Part shown: one piece after another, positions 9,422 through 16,530 of the stretch | Numbering within the stretch: the first letter of the stretch is position 1 | How the letters are laid out: the number at the start of each line of letters is the position of its first letter | Origin: Spirogloea muscicola | Lineage: Eukaryota; Streptophyta; Zygnematophyceae; Spirogloeales; Spirogloeaceae | Assembly (NCBI GenBank): GCA_009602725.1 | Contig: WELB01000012.1 | Span: 1,281,989 to 1,302,853, forward strand | DNA: 20,865 bases | Direction: 5' to 3' | Notes under the pieces: model-generated | Seen by the model: the letters and a program-made list of their open reading frames with translations, nothing else | The model's database searches: none | What the model was told of the DNA's origin: nothing | Translations under genes and position numbers: made by a program

Positions 9422-9838
9422 GTTCCCATGGCCTTATAGGAAGTTACGGAAATGATTTGCGAATCCCAGAATGGAGCGCAATGGCACAGTTTTTGGCACA
9501 GGCCAATCCCGTACGACCGAAGCCTTCTTGGGGTCGACGGCGTATGCCGTCTTTGCCCACGCTTTCACGAGGAAAGGCCAGCACGGGCGGAGATGTCAGC
9601 GCCTGCTGTATTCCCTCATATGCCCTCTGGCATTCGGACGACCAAGGAACGTCCCAAGGAACGTCCTTACGAGTCAGCTTCGTAAGAGGGAATGCCAAGT
9701 TCCCATGGCCTTATAGGGAGTTACGGGAATGATTTGCGAATCCCAGAATGGAGCGCAATGGCACAGTTTTTGGCACAGGCCAATCCCGTACGACCGAAGT
9801 CTTCTTGGGGTCGACGCGTATGTCGTCTTTGCCCACGA
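9285..9838. repeat. 277-bp direct tandem duplication in copy B pol
   Basis: Copy 1 (9285-9561) and copy 2 (9562-9838) are almost identical. By eye there are only a handful of substitutions and one single-base gap (GTCGACGGCG versus GTCGACGCG). Each begins CTTTCACGAGG and ends TTTGCCCACG. The repeat duplicates the end of reverse transcriptase and the connection to RNase H, including FPLTKLTRKDVPWDVPWSSE and CQRA. Because 277 is not a multiple of three, it also breaks the frame. Confidence 0.92.
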
Positions 9839-10640
9839 GCTCTAAATGGTTAGATGCGCACTTGGACCTCTTGGCATACAGTTGATCTTCACGCAGCAAC
9901 TTCACGCAGCACTTGGCGCAGGTGCTTGACGTGATCCTCAGGCATTTTGCTGAACACCAGTATGTCGTCCAAGTAGACCAGCACAACATGGTAGAGCAGG
10001 GGGCCAAAGACCCTCACACATCGCCTGGAACGTAGCTGGTGCATTGGTCAAACCAAAGCTCAGCACTTTGAACTGCGAATGTCCAAGCGGCGTACGGAAC
10101 GCCCACTTCAGAACATCCGCAGGCGTGATTCGTATCTGGTGATACCCACTTGCCAGGTCCAGGAGCTAAACACGGTAGCCCCTGCAAGCCAATCGAACAG
10201 ATCATCTATTCATAACACTGGGTAGCGGTTTTGATAGTAAGCTTATTCAAAGCCCAATAATCATTGCACACCCGTAGAGTGCCATCTTTTTCTTTTTGAC
10301 AAAGAGGATGGGTGCTCCATACGGCGACTGTGATGGCTCTAGGTAGCCACTGGCCAGCAGGTCCTCAACCTGGGATTGCATTTCTCGAAATTCGAGAGGG
10401 CTCAGCCGGTACATGGGACAAAAAGGCGGGTTAGCGCCTGGCTCCAGTGGGATTGTATGAGCCACACCTCGGCGAGGAGGTAGACCGTCCGGAAGAGAGT
10501 CGGAAAGCACATCCGCAATCTCTTCCAGCAGCTTATCAAGAACCCCGTTATGTGAATCGGCAGCATTCACACACAAGTCAGGCTTAGACTCGTCATTCAA
10601 CGCCACCATCACAAGAATTGCCATCTGCACAGTGTTCTTG
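9839..10640 (-). pseudogene. Reverse transcriptase of copy B
   Basis: On the minus strand the domain begins with LLEEIADVLSDSLPDGLPPR and GVAHTIPLEPGANPP, then YRLSPLEFREMQ, LLASGYLEPSQSPYGAPILF and VKKK, the usual opening of a Ty3/gypsy polymerase. The catalytic YLDDILVFS is present at 9949-9975 with both Asp residues, but its frame is shifted against both neighbours. Next come KRSKCASNHLELVG and VRDWPVP near 9750-9850. Copy C lost this whole domain, so copy B is the only source of it here. Confidence 0.86.
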
Positions 10641-10784
10641 TGAATCAAGCTGGTGTAGCAGCTCGAGCCACCGAGCGCCAAAAGCCCCGGGAGTGTCGAT
10701 GGCGAGCGGGAAGGACTCGTCCTCCCGCGGGTGGTTCGCAGACTTGAAGTCCTTGGGCCAGGGCGGCGCAGGCAACCGCGTGAA
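10641..10784 (-). other. Junction segment, unidentified coding-like scrap
   Basis: Between the start of the copy B polymerase and the plus-oriented LTR, one minus-strand frame reads smoothly as PKDFKSANHPREDESFPLAI and TPGAFGARWLELLHQL. It looks protein-like and is not LTR sequence, but I cannot name it. It may be the tail of the protease-polymerase linker or a piece of another element. Confidence 0.3.
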
Positions 10785-11206
10785 TGAGCTTGGGCTACCC
10801 TCGTCACATCCTCCGGAAAGGGTTGCAGGTGACACGCTACAAGTAGTCTGCCGAGGCCTTTGAATTTGACCGGTGAGGCCCCCCGAGAGATACAGCCCTG
10901 CTGCTGCCTGCTGCCGCAGCCGCCGCAGCTCTGCTGCTGCTATCTGCACTGCCCGTCGCCGCAGCTCGTCGTTGCAAGCCTCGCCGGCTCTCCGTATTTG
11001 CTATAGCTGCACCACATGTTGGGCCAGCTACATATCTGACCCTTAGGAGAGTCACCGCCTTCTGGCGGTGTCTCAGCTTTTTAGCTTTGTTGCGCTGTGT
11101 ACACGTTTGTGCACTGCGTGCGCTGTCGTTTCACTCTGCAACAGTTCTTAGACACTTCCTATGTTCACATGCCAAGCAGGACGGCTGACCTGATTTAATG
11201 TACAGG
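10785..11206 (+). repeat. LTR 3: partial LTR in plus orientation
   Basis: This segment aligns with the reverse complement of LTR 1: CTCGTCACATCCTCCGG, GTAGTCTGCCGAGGCC, the CTGCTGCCTGCTGCCGCAGC tract, CTGGCGGTGTCTCAG and GCACTGCGTGCGCTG occur in the same order. It is therefore oriented opposite to copies A and B and cannot be the 5' LTR of copy B. Its 5' part is missing. It ends about where the mitochondrial-type tRNA block begins. Confidence 0.65.
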
Positions 11207-11242
11207 GATCGATTCGTGACAGCGGGGACTTTTGTGTTGTTG

Positions 11243-11279
11243 TTGGCAAGGCTATACTCCACCATTAAGCTACTTCCGC
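11243..11279 (-). pseudogene. trnG: tRNA-Gly(GCC), 5' half only
   Basis: On the minus strand it reads GCGGAAGTAGCTTAATGG, then GCCTTGCCAA, which is the acceptor strand, D arm and anticodon loop of mitochondrial-type tRNA-Gly with anticodon GCC. After the anticodon loop the expected GGC stem strand and T arm are absent and replaced by CAACAACAC. It is a truncated copy and cannot fold. Confidence 0.75.
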
Positions 11280-11320
11280 TTTTCTACTTTGAAGACCTCC
11301 TGCTCTTTTTTTCCTTGAAA

Positions 11321-11388
11321 TGGGCCTAAGTAGACCACTGACTTTACGCTTATCAGGCGTATACTCTAATCAACTGAGTAGTAGACCC
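11321..11388 (-). pseudogene. trnI: tRNA-Ile(GAU) with T-loop deletion
   Basis: The acceptor stem GGGTCTA/TAGGCCC pairs in all seven positions (one G-U), the D stem ACTC/GAGT in four, and the anticodon stem TACGC/GCGTA in five. The loop CTGATAA gives anticodon GAT. The T arm reads AGTGG-TC-TACT, about six bases short of a normal stem and loop. Total length is 68 with the discriminator A. The other arms are so well kept that the deletion looks secondary. Confidence 0.8.
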
Positions 11389-11391
11389 GAC

Positions 11392-11456
11392 ATGCTTGAA
11401 AGGTTTGAATTCTCAACCCCGTAGTTTGGTGTTCTATCCAATTGAGCTACAAGCAT
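11392..11456 (-). pseudogene. trnR: tRNA-Arg(ACG) with anticodon-arm deletion
   Basis: The acceptor ATGCTTG/CAAGCAT pairs perfectly. TA then GCTCAATTGGATAGAAC form the D arm (GAGC changed to GAAC). CCAAA-CTACGGG gives the 5' anticodon stem and anticodon ACG, but the pairing strand TTTGG is gone, a deletion of about seven bases. A T arm with loop TTCAAAC follows, with a weak stem. The length of 65 is short for a tRNA. Confidence 0.75.
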
Positions 11457-11486
11457 AAAAACAGGAACTCGTATTATCGTGTGAAA

Positions 11487-11558
11487 GTTCCTTCCGCCTA
11501 GGGCTTAAGACATCGCTTTTTCATGACGCAAACACGGGTTTAAATCACGTAAGGGATA
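11487..11558 (+). tRNA. trnE: tRNA-Glu(UUC), full length, mitochondrial type, probably degraded
   Basis: The acceptor GTTCCTT/AAGGGAT pairs at all seven positions with wobble. The D arm is GCCT-AGGGCTTA-AGAC (one mismatch). The anticodon loop TTTTCAT has TTC at 11520-11522, and the T arm is ACGGG-TTTAAAT-CACGT (one mismatch). It closely follows the land-plant and green-algal mitochondrial trnE pattern. The anticodon stem TCGCT/GACGC has two mismatches and a wobble, so function is doubtful. Length is 71 plus discriminator A. Confidence 0.75.
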
Positions 11559-11647
11559 TAAGGAATTCTTGGATATGACACTTTTCATATTCTGTCAACA
11601 ATCGACCTCCAAACAAGGCGCTTCAACTTCTTCTTGAGCAGTCACCT

Positions 11648-12526
11648 TGTGACGGGCCTGACCCTCAACAGCACAGTCGGGGGTCAGTACGTCCTATTTG
11701 GTTTCGGTCGCTGGGGTTTAGCGACAAACCCCCAGCACAGTGAAAGCACCACGTGTGTCACGCAGCGGAAGTCTCGCCCTGAGGCGCTGCCGACAGGCAG
11801 CTACTCACCTCTCAGGTACGGGCCAGCGACTGTCCCCAAAGGAGCAGTCACAGTCTTACTCACAGAGAGCCGACGAAGGTCCGCGACGACGGGATGCAGC
11901 GACGGGCTGCAGCAGCGGGCAGCAGCAGGGCTGCGTCGGCGGGCTGCGGCAGCAGGCGGCAGCAGGGTTGCGCCTCTCTCTCGCGGGCTTCACCGAGGTT
12001 GGCCGGGATGTCCCCGAGTCGGCTCTCAGCCCTACTTGTAGTGCTTCATGTACCACCCTCCCCAGGGGTCTCTGGGAGGCTCGTCTCAGGGCCCACCTCC
12101 GGGAAGGCGGGCCCGACAAGGGGAATCTAATGCGAGGGCAGGCCACGCGGCTCATTTTTTGGAGGCGGCGGCCGTCCTGCGGCGCCGCCGAGCGGCGCCC
12201 TGCGGCGCCGGCTTGCGGCGCCGCCAGTGGGTCACGATTGTGGCGCGGCGTCTCAGGCGCGCCACACGTGTCACATACACGTCATTGTGAGCACGACGGC
12301 AGAATCAGGAATATGCCGAGAAGCTCCGCTCTGGAAGACCAGGATTCGCCGCCTCGGCTGGAGGTGGCGCGCCTGCACGTCACATCGTCAGCAGGCGCGT
12401 CACACCGCGCGACACCTCGCGCGGCGCTCTCGCGCTGTCGCACGTGCGTCGCACGTGTCAGTCGCGAGCGCGTCAGTGGTTAGCGTCTAACTCGAAGTTA
12501 AGCGTCCCGTAACGGCGGGGACGTTA
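11648..12526 (-). repeat. LTR 4: probable solo LTR
   Basis: On the minus strand the start (AACGTCCCCGCCGTTACG, then GACGCTTAA and ACGCTAACCACTG) aligns with the copy C 3' LTR start at 20697. The far end shares GGTCAGTACGTCC, GCGGAAGTCTCGCCCTGAG and the GCA-rich tract with the other LTRs. No purine tract or pol sequence borders it, so it is best read as a solo LTR. It contains a run of GGCGCC-rich palindromic units at about 12177-12222. The long plus-strand frame across it is noise. Confidence 0.6.
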
Positions 12527-12726
12527 AAACCTTGTTCCACTTGGCCCGTTCAGAATTGTCGAAAGGTTGACATTCCGACGATGTACGCATTGGACCTGCC
12601 AGGTAACTGGCAATTGAATGAATCATGCGGTTATGCACACTATATTTTCCGGCAAAAGGACCAGGTGACTAAACTTAGAAGGCGAGCTCGATTCACCCAC
12701 GAGGGCTAGTGGCACGAGGGAAAATA
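12527..12726. other. Unassigned spacer
   Basis: I see nothing recognisable: no open frame with a family signature, no tRNA, no repeat shared with the rest of the window. Base composition is more balanced than in the LTRs on either side, so it may be original host sequence. Confidence 0.4.
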
Positions 12727-12966
12727 TGACGTCCCTTCCTTAAACACACAGTTAGGGTCAGAACGTCCTGGTTGGGTTCGGACATAGGATGTTTAGGAGA
12801 CAAACTCATACAGGAGAACGCCAACGTACACACCCGCACAATGCGCCGAATAACTCTTACTCACAGGCACCGCCCAAAGGCGATGGCTCTTCCAAAGGTC
12901 AGGAGCAGTGCCACATGGGGCGCAGCCAAATACTCACAGAGAGCCGGCGGGACCAGCAGCGACGAG
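12727..12966 (-). repeat. LTR 5: truncated LTR
   Basis: It begins on the plus strand with TGACGTCCC and ACACACAGTTAGGGTC, and shares GGGTCAGAACGTCCTG exactly with LTR 1. It runs through GAGAGCCGGCGG and GCAGCGACGAGC and is cut off where LTR 6 begins with another TGACGTCC. Orientation is minus, as for LTRs 1, 2, 4 and 6. Confidence 0.58.
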
Positions 12967-13363
12967 CGATGACGTCCTGATCCCTTTACACGCAATTAGG
13001 GGTTAGTACGCCCTGATTGGAGTTCGGCCTAGGGGTTTTAGGAATTTAACCCCTACAGATGGGTCGCCAGCGCGCATGGCGCATACTCGCGCATACCGCG
13101 CAGCGGATGTCTTACCCTGAGGCGCCGCCAAAAAGCTGGTGACTCTACTGAGGGTCTGGCTTGGTAGCTGTCCCCAGATGGGCCGCATCCATGGCACTTA
13201 CGTTGGGCCGGCGGTGGCCGCAAGGACGAGCTGCGGCGACGGGCTGAGCAGCAGACGACGGCAGCAGAGCTGTGGCGCCGGCTGCGGCAGCTGGCAGGCA
13301 GGGCTGTGCCTCTCTCGGCGTCACTGGTCCGAGTGATGAGCTGGTCTCGGCCTGCTACTTATA

Positions 13364-13517
13364 TGAAGGGCTCGCCCATTGAGGACAGGGGCTGAAAAAA
13401 GCCAGCCCAAAAAGAATGAACAAAAGGACGAGAAGGGGCCAGGGGAAGTACGAAGAACAACAAGCACATAAAAAGAAACGAAGCTGCTACGAAGCACTCA
13501 GTAAACCCTGCTAAGCA
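13364..13517 (+). mobile_element. 154-bp non-autonomous element with 8-bp target duplication (copy 2)
   Basis: The element begins TGAAGGGCTCGCCC and ends CCTGCTAAGCA, flanked on both sides by TACTTATA (13356-13363 and 13518-13525). Its reverse complement matches 3633-3838 in the LINE. It carries the GGGCTG/CAGCCC hairpin. I see no clear terminal inverted repeats and no open frame. The 8-bp duplication would suit an hAT-type non-autonomous transposon, while the TG/CA ends recall a tiny LTR. The class is unresolved. Confidence 0.75.
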
Positions 13518-13533
13518 TACTTATAGCGTTCCA
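13514..13533 (-). promoter_or_regulatory. Candidate LTR TATA box
   Basis: On the minus strand, CGCTATAAGTA lies where other LTRs carry related words followed by GTAG and GCCGAGGCC: CGCTTATCAGTAG in LTR 1, CGCTACAAGTAG in LTR 3 and CACTACAAGTAG in LTR 4. The position inside every LTR is conserved, suggesting a core promoter. In LTR 6 the insertion has duplicated it. Confidence 0.4.
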
Positions 13534-13680
13534 CCTGCCATCCCTTCCGGTGTGATGAGGATAGCCCCAAGGTCCTCCCCCCGGAGGGGTGGACCCTACC
13601 ATGGGGATACAATTTCAGAGGACTGGCTCCGTTGACTGCCGGACGCTGCCTCTTGCAGCGAAGCAGCGCCGGGCGGATTG

Positions 13681-14785
13681 TGTAGTGACCCGACCCCTGA
13701 ACACAGATAATTAGGCGGTCAAGTCCTGATTGGGGTTCGGACGTAGGGTGTCAGAAGAAACCCCCTACAGCGTGAAGCTCATGCGCATCAGAGCGCAGCG
13801 GAAGTCTTGCCCTGTGGCGCCGCCGTCAGGCGGCGTCTCCACCTTCCGGGCACCAGCCCGAGCTAGCCCACCAAAGGCCGGCCACGGACGCCTCGCAGCA
13901 AGCCGGCAGCGTCCTGTCGGCGACGGGCTGCGACAGCAGGCGCAGCAGGAGGGCTGCGCCGCTCTCTGGGCTTCACTGATCCAAAGTGCTGTCCGTGTCT
14001 TTGCCCCAAGACTGCTAGTGCTCCCCGGTGCCGCCCCCCCTCCAGAGGCGCATGGGGTCGACCCGCGGCCCACTCCGAGGGGCGGGCCGCATGAGGCCCG
14101 CCCCGAGGGGCAGACCTGTCGAGGGAAAGGCCCCGCTGTCGGGGGCCGACGTGTCGAGGCGCCGGGATAGAAATCGCGCCACCGAGGGGCCCTGTGCGCG
14201 GGGCGCCAGGGTGGACACCGCGCCACCGAGGCCCCCGTGCACGAGGCGCCATGGTGGACACCGCGCCGCCGAGGCCCCCGTGCGCGGGGCGCCATGGTGG
14301 ACATCGCCCCGCCGAGGCCCCCGTGCGGGACCACCTGGCCAGGCCAGGTCGGTCAGGGCGAGGCGCCAGGGTGGACACCGTGCCACCGAGGCCCCCGTGC
14401 GTGACCACCTGGCCAAGCCAGGTCGGTCACGTGCCATACAGGTAAGCGTAACCACCTGGTTTAACGCTCACAGTATGTGGACGGTACAATGGAGTACAAC
14501 TCCAGGGCGATGCCGCTTGCAGTGAAGCAGCGCCTGCCGACAAGGGTACGGCTCCAGCCCTGTGTGGCGGACAGCGAGGCACGCGCCCACCGACAGGAGT
14601 ACGATTCACGCGTGCAGTGAGCAGCGCTTCCCGGGCAGTACGAATCCCAGACGTGCAACGTGCACCGCGCCGACTCCAGGACGATGCCACGTGCACGCGC
14701 GGTACGAGGCCCCGTGGCTTTGGACCGGACTTACAGTAACCGTACCGTTGGCGGTACCTAAACTCCCAAACGGGAGGGGACGTCA
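13681..14785 (-). repeat. LTR 7, long form with minisatellite
   Basis: The plus-strand left end TGACCCGACCCCTGAACAC and the right end GGGAGGGGACGTCA give TGACGTCCCC at the minus-strand start, as in related LTRs. It shares GGGGTTCGGACGTAGGGTG and GCGGAAGTCTTGCCCTG. It is longer than the others (about 1.1 kb) because of a 43-bp tandem repeat and about 330 bp of sequence between that repeat and the LTR start. No matching 5-bp target duplication is seen, so the borders may be eroded. Confidence 0.55.
14176..14435. repeat. 43-bp minisatellite inside LTR 7
   Basis: Units start GCGCCACCGAGG at 14176 (variant, 44 bp), 14220, 14263, 14306 and 14380. The spacing is exactly 43 between the second, third and fourth. 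Each ends with a form of GGCGCCATGGTGGACACC. The last two units carry an extra 31-base piece with ACCACCTGGCCAGGCCAGGT. As 43 is not a multiple of three, the open frames through it on both strands are by-products. Confidence 0.85.
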
Positions 14786-15093
14786 CACGAGCTGCGGCGA
14801 CAGGCTGGGCAGCAGACGGTCGCAGCAGAACCGTGGCGGCGAATGCGACAGCAGGCAGCAGCGGGGCTGGCTAGGCAGCAGCAGGGCTGTGCCTTCTCGG
14901 CGTTGGTCAGACTGAGGAGCCCGGCCAATGTCGTGCCTCCCCGTATAGCACTAAGTACGCGTCGAGGTGCCACATCTGGAGCTCCGCCTACAGGCCAGGA
15001 CTCTGCTTTGTTAGCCAGCAGTAGCCTGCCCTGCGTGGCCTCACTAACAGGTGAGCAGACATGCAAAGAATGTAGCAGAAAGCGTTACCACAC
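14786..15093 (-). repeat. LTR 8: truncated LTR
   Basis: It starts abruptly inside the shared LTR block (GAGCTGCGGCGACAGGCTGG), continues through the GCA-rich tract and CTCGGCGTTGGTCAGACTGAGG, and ends near CGTTACCACACA. On the minus strand this end reads TGTGGTAACG after a purine-rich stretch (GGGAAAAGGTGAGGAA). LTR 7 seems to have replaced its other half. Confidence 0.5.
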
Positions 15094-15101
15094 ATAATTC
15101 C

Positions 15102-15533
15102 TCACCTTTTCCCAGAGATCAACGTCACCCCGAAAGGGTACAGAAACTCCGTGCCCAGGAGCACATCATAAGTCGTGGCCTCGGTCAGCAAGCAGCGACG
15201 GCGCAGGCTGATCTCGTCGATGCTACCCTGGTTGAGTTTTATCTGGAGCGGCTCCCGCGTCTGCCGCAGCCCTGCCGAGACGCCTCCCGTCCCTCCTTTT
15301 ATGAGACGGGCGACGGTTGCAGGTCCTGCGCCTGCAGCCCCAGCCGCCGTAGCAGGCTGCGACCCAGCAGCTCCGGCTGCGCGCCGATGTCCAGCATCAC
15401 GCGCTGAGGCGCTGTGCATTTGAATGTGTCGACGTTGTGGGTGTTGCCCACCAACGCCACGTTGGGAGTGACCCCAACGCGCTCCGCCACCTGCCGCTCA
15501 GGAAGCGACGGGCTCCCGCCTGCATGGGCAGCC
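15102..15533 (-). pseudogene. Retropepsin (aspartic protease) fragment of a different retroelement
   Basis: Minus-strand blocks are VALVGNTHNVDTFKC, then QRVMLDIGAQPELLG and SLLRRLGL, where DIGA (15380-15391) stands at the catalytic D-T/S-G position with Ile replacing Thr or Ser. After a stop and frameshift come REPLQIKLN, TEATTYDVLLGTEFLYP and FGVTLI, the C-terminal half of the fold. This differs from the DSGA protease of copy C, so it belongs to another lineage. It is cut off by the copy C LTR on one side and LTR 8 on the other. Confidence 0.72.
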
Positions 15534-16061
15534 TGTAATAATCCAGCCCTTTGGATAACCCATACGGCTCTGTTGGCCTTACATGACCGGCCATTTGGGA
15601 CAAGTGGCCCGCCAGGTGGCGGGCTGGCTTGCTGGGCGAGTGGCCCCGCCCGTCCAGAAATACCCCTCGCTAGGATCCACCCGTTCATGAGAGGATCTTT
15701 GGCCCGCCGCAAGGCAGGCCATGGGGCAACCCGCTCACACCCCTAGAGGGGTGGGTGGCACAGGGAAGCACGAAGAGGCTTGGGGCTGAGGCTCGACGGG
15801 AATTCGAACCAGGGAAGCCCAGGAGCAGCCTTGCCGCTGCTCGCCGTCGCAGCCGCCGCAGCACTCTGCTGCGGGGCCTGCTGCGCCGGCCTGCGCCCAG
15901 GAGGCGGAGTCGCCGTCGGACGGCGGCGACACAGGGCCTGTCTTCCGCTGCGCCGATGCGCTAGTGGTTTGCCTGTGTGGGGGGTGGTCCCTAAATCTTC
16001 TACAGCCGAACTCAACCAGGACTGCTCACCCAGACTGCGTGTTTAGGGCGAGGTTCCTATA
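15534..16061 (+). repeat. LTR 9: 5' LTR of chromovirus copy C
   Basis: It starts TGTAATAATCC and ends CGAGGTTCCTATA, and matches LTR 2 along its length in reverse orientation. Shared pieces include ATGACCGGC, GGCCCGCC-rich parts, CCACCCGTTC, GCTTGGGGCTGAGGCTCGAC, AGCCTTGCCGCTGC and GCGCCGATGCGCTAGTG. Length is 528 bp. The terminal TTACA has decayed to CTATA. Confidence 0.82.
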
Positions 16062-16062
16062 T

Positions 16063-16074
16063 TTCGTATTAGAG
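16063..16074 (+). other. Primer-binding site, degraded
   Basis: TTCGTATTAGAG lies immediately after the LTR. It differs at three positions from TGGTATCAGAG(C), the complement of the initiator tRNA-Met 3' end used by most plant-type Ty3/gypsy elements. The position supports the assignment. Confidence 0.5.
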
Positions 16075-16530
16075 GTGGTCTTGCATCCATCGGGCTTGTC
16101 ATTTTTCTGTGCTTGCTGTTGATGATGCAAGGATCTGCCTGATGTGCTGGCTTGACCTTTTCTGTTGAAGATAAAGTGTCGTGCCAGACGTTGATCCGGG
16201 AGGCTGCGACTCAGCAAGGGCGCCAGGAGCTGCGTCCTGAGCCAGTCGCGATCAGCGCCAATTAGACTGCCTGATCCTTGAGAACCACTTGCTGCGTTCG
16301 CTTCTTTTGAGGTGTGGCTTGAGCCTGCAGCCTTTGTGTGGTAAGCGGTAGTCGTGTGGCCAGCATCGATCGAGTGCATCGGTCCTGGTCATACATAGGG
16401 CAGTCTGCCTGCCTGCTGATTGAGGTGTGGAGTTGCGCGCTGCCTTGCTTGCTCGCTCGCTAGTACACCAGTCTTGCGATGCCCTGTGTTGCAGTATGGA
16501 GTGTGTGATTTGCTGACTGTCGGAGCCTGA
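16075..16530 (+). other. Untranslated leader of copy C
   Basis: This sequence lies between the primer-binding site and the first plausible gag ATG. No coding signature or repeat was recognised. It has a balanced composition with several TG-rich stretches. Confidence 0.5.

Larger units (their letters stand above)
7253..10640 (-). mobile_element. Chromovirus (Ty3/gypsy) copy B, internal region lacking gag and protease
   Basis: Read on the minus strand it carries reverse transcriptase, RNase H, integrase and chromodomain, ending in the purine tract and LTR 2. This is the most complete pol in the window, but gag, protease, primer-binding site and 5' LTR are absent. At about 10640-10785 it meets unrelated sequence and then a plus-oriented LTR. 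The coding blocks change frame several times, and a 277-bp segment is duplicated in tandem, so it is defective. Confidence 0.85.
11207..11647. other. Probable nuclear insertion of mitochondrial DNA carrying a tRNA cluster
   Basis: This AT-richer block between two LTRs holds four tRNA-like sequences of bacterial/mitochondrial type: Gly, Ile and Arg on the minus strand, Glu on the plus strand. Trn-R and trn-I are separated by three bases, a spacing typical of organelle genomes. Three of the four have deletions or lost arms, so the block looks decayed. A small inverted repeat (ATATGA/TCATAT, 11572-11590) lies downstream of trn-E. No protein-coding remnant is seen. Confidence 0.72.
12967..13680 (-). 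repeat. LTR 6, split by a 154-bp insertion
   Basis: Plus-strand landmarks are TGACGTCCTGATCC, CAATTAGGGGTTAG, GCGGATGTCTTACCCTGAG, GACGAGCTGCGGCGACGGGC (13225) and, beyond the insertion, GCGTTCCACCTGCCATCCC with TGTGATGAGGAT. Without the insertion it is colinear with LTR 1. On the minus strand CGCTATAAGTAG looks like the LTR TATA box, and the insertion sits exactly there. Confidence 0.62.

Noticed and set aside
10785-11206. 5' LTR of copy B
   Set aside because: It lies at the correct side but in the opposite orientation, so it cannot pair with LTR 2.
11740-12483. Long plus-strand frame of 247 codons
   Set aside because: It lies entirely inside LTR 4, is GC-driven, and its sequence is explained by LTR repeats.
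14176-14435. CRISPR-like array
   Set aside because: The repeats are directly adjacent without unique spacers of regular size and lie inside a eukaryotic LTR, so this is a minisatellite.
13765-14455. Overlapping minus-strand frames rich in repeated GGAV/WRPAH-like blocks
   Set aside because: These are translations of the 43-bp minisatellite. The period is not a multiple of three, so all frames look repetitive.
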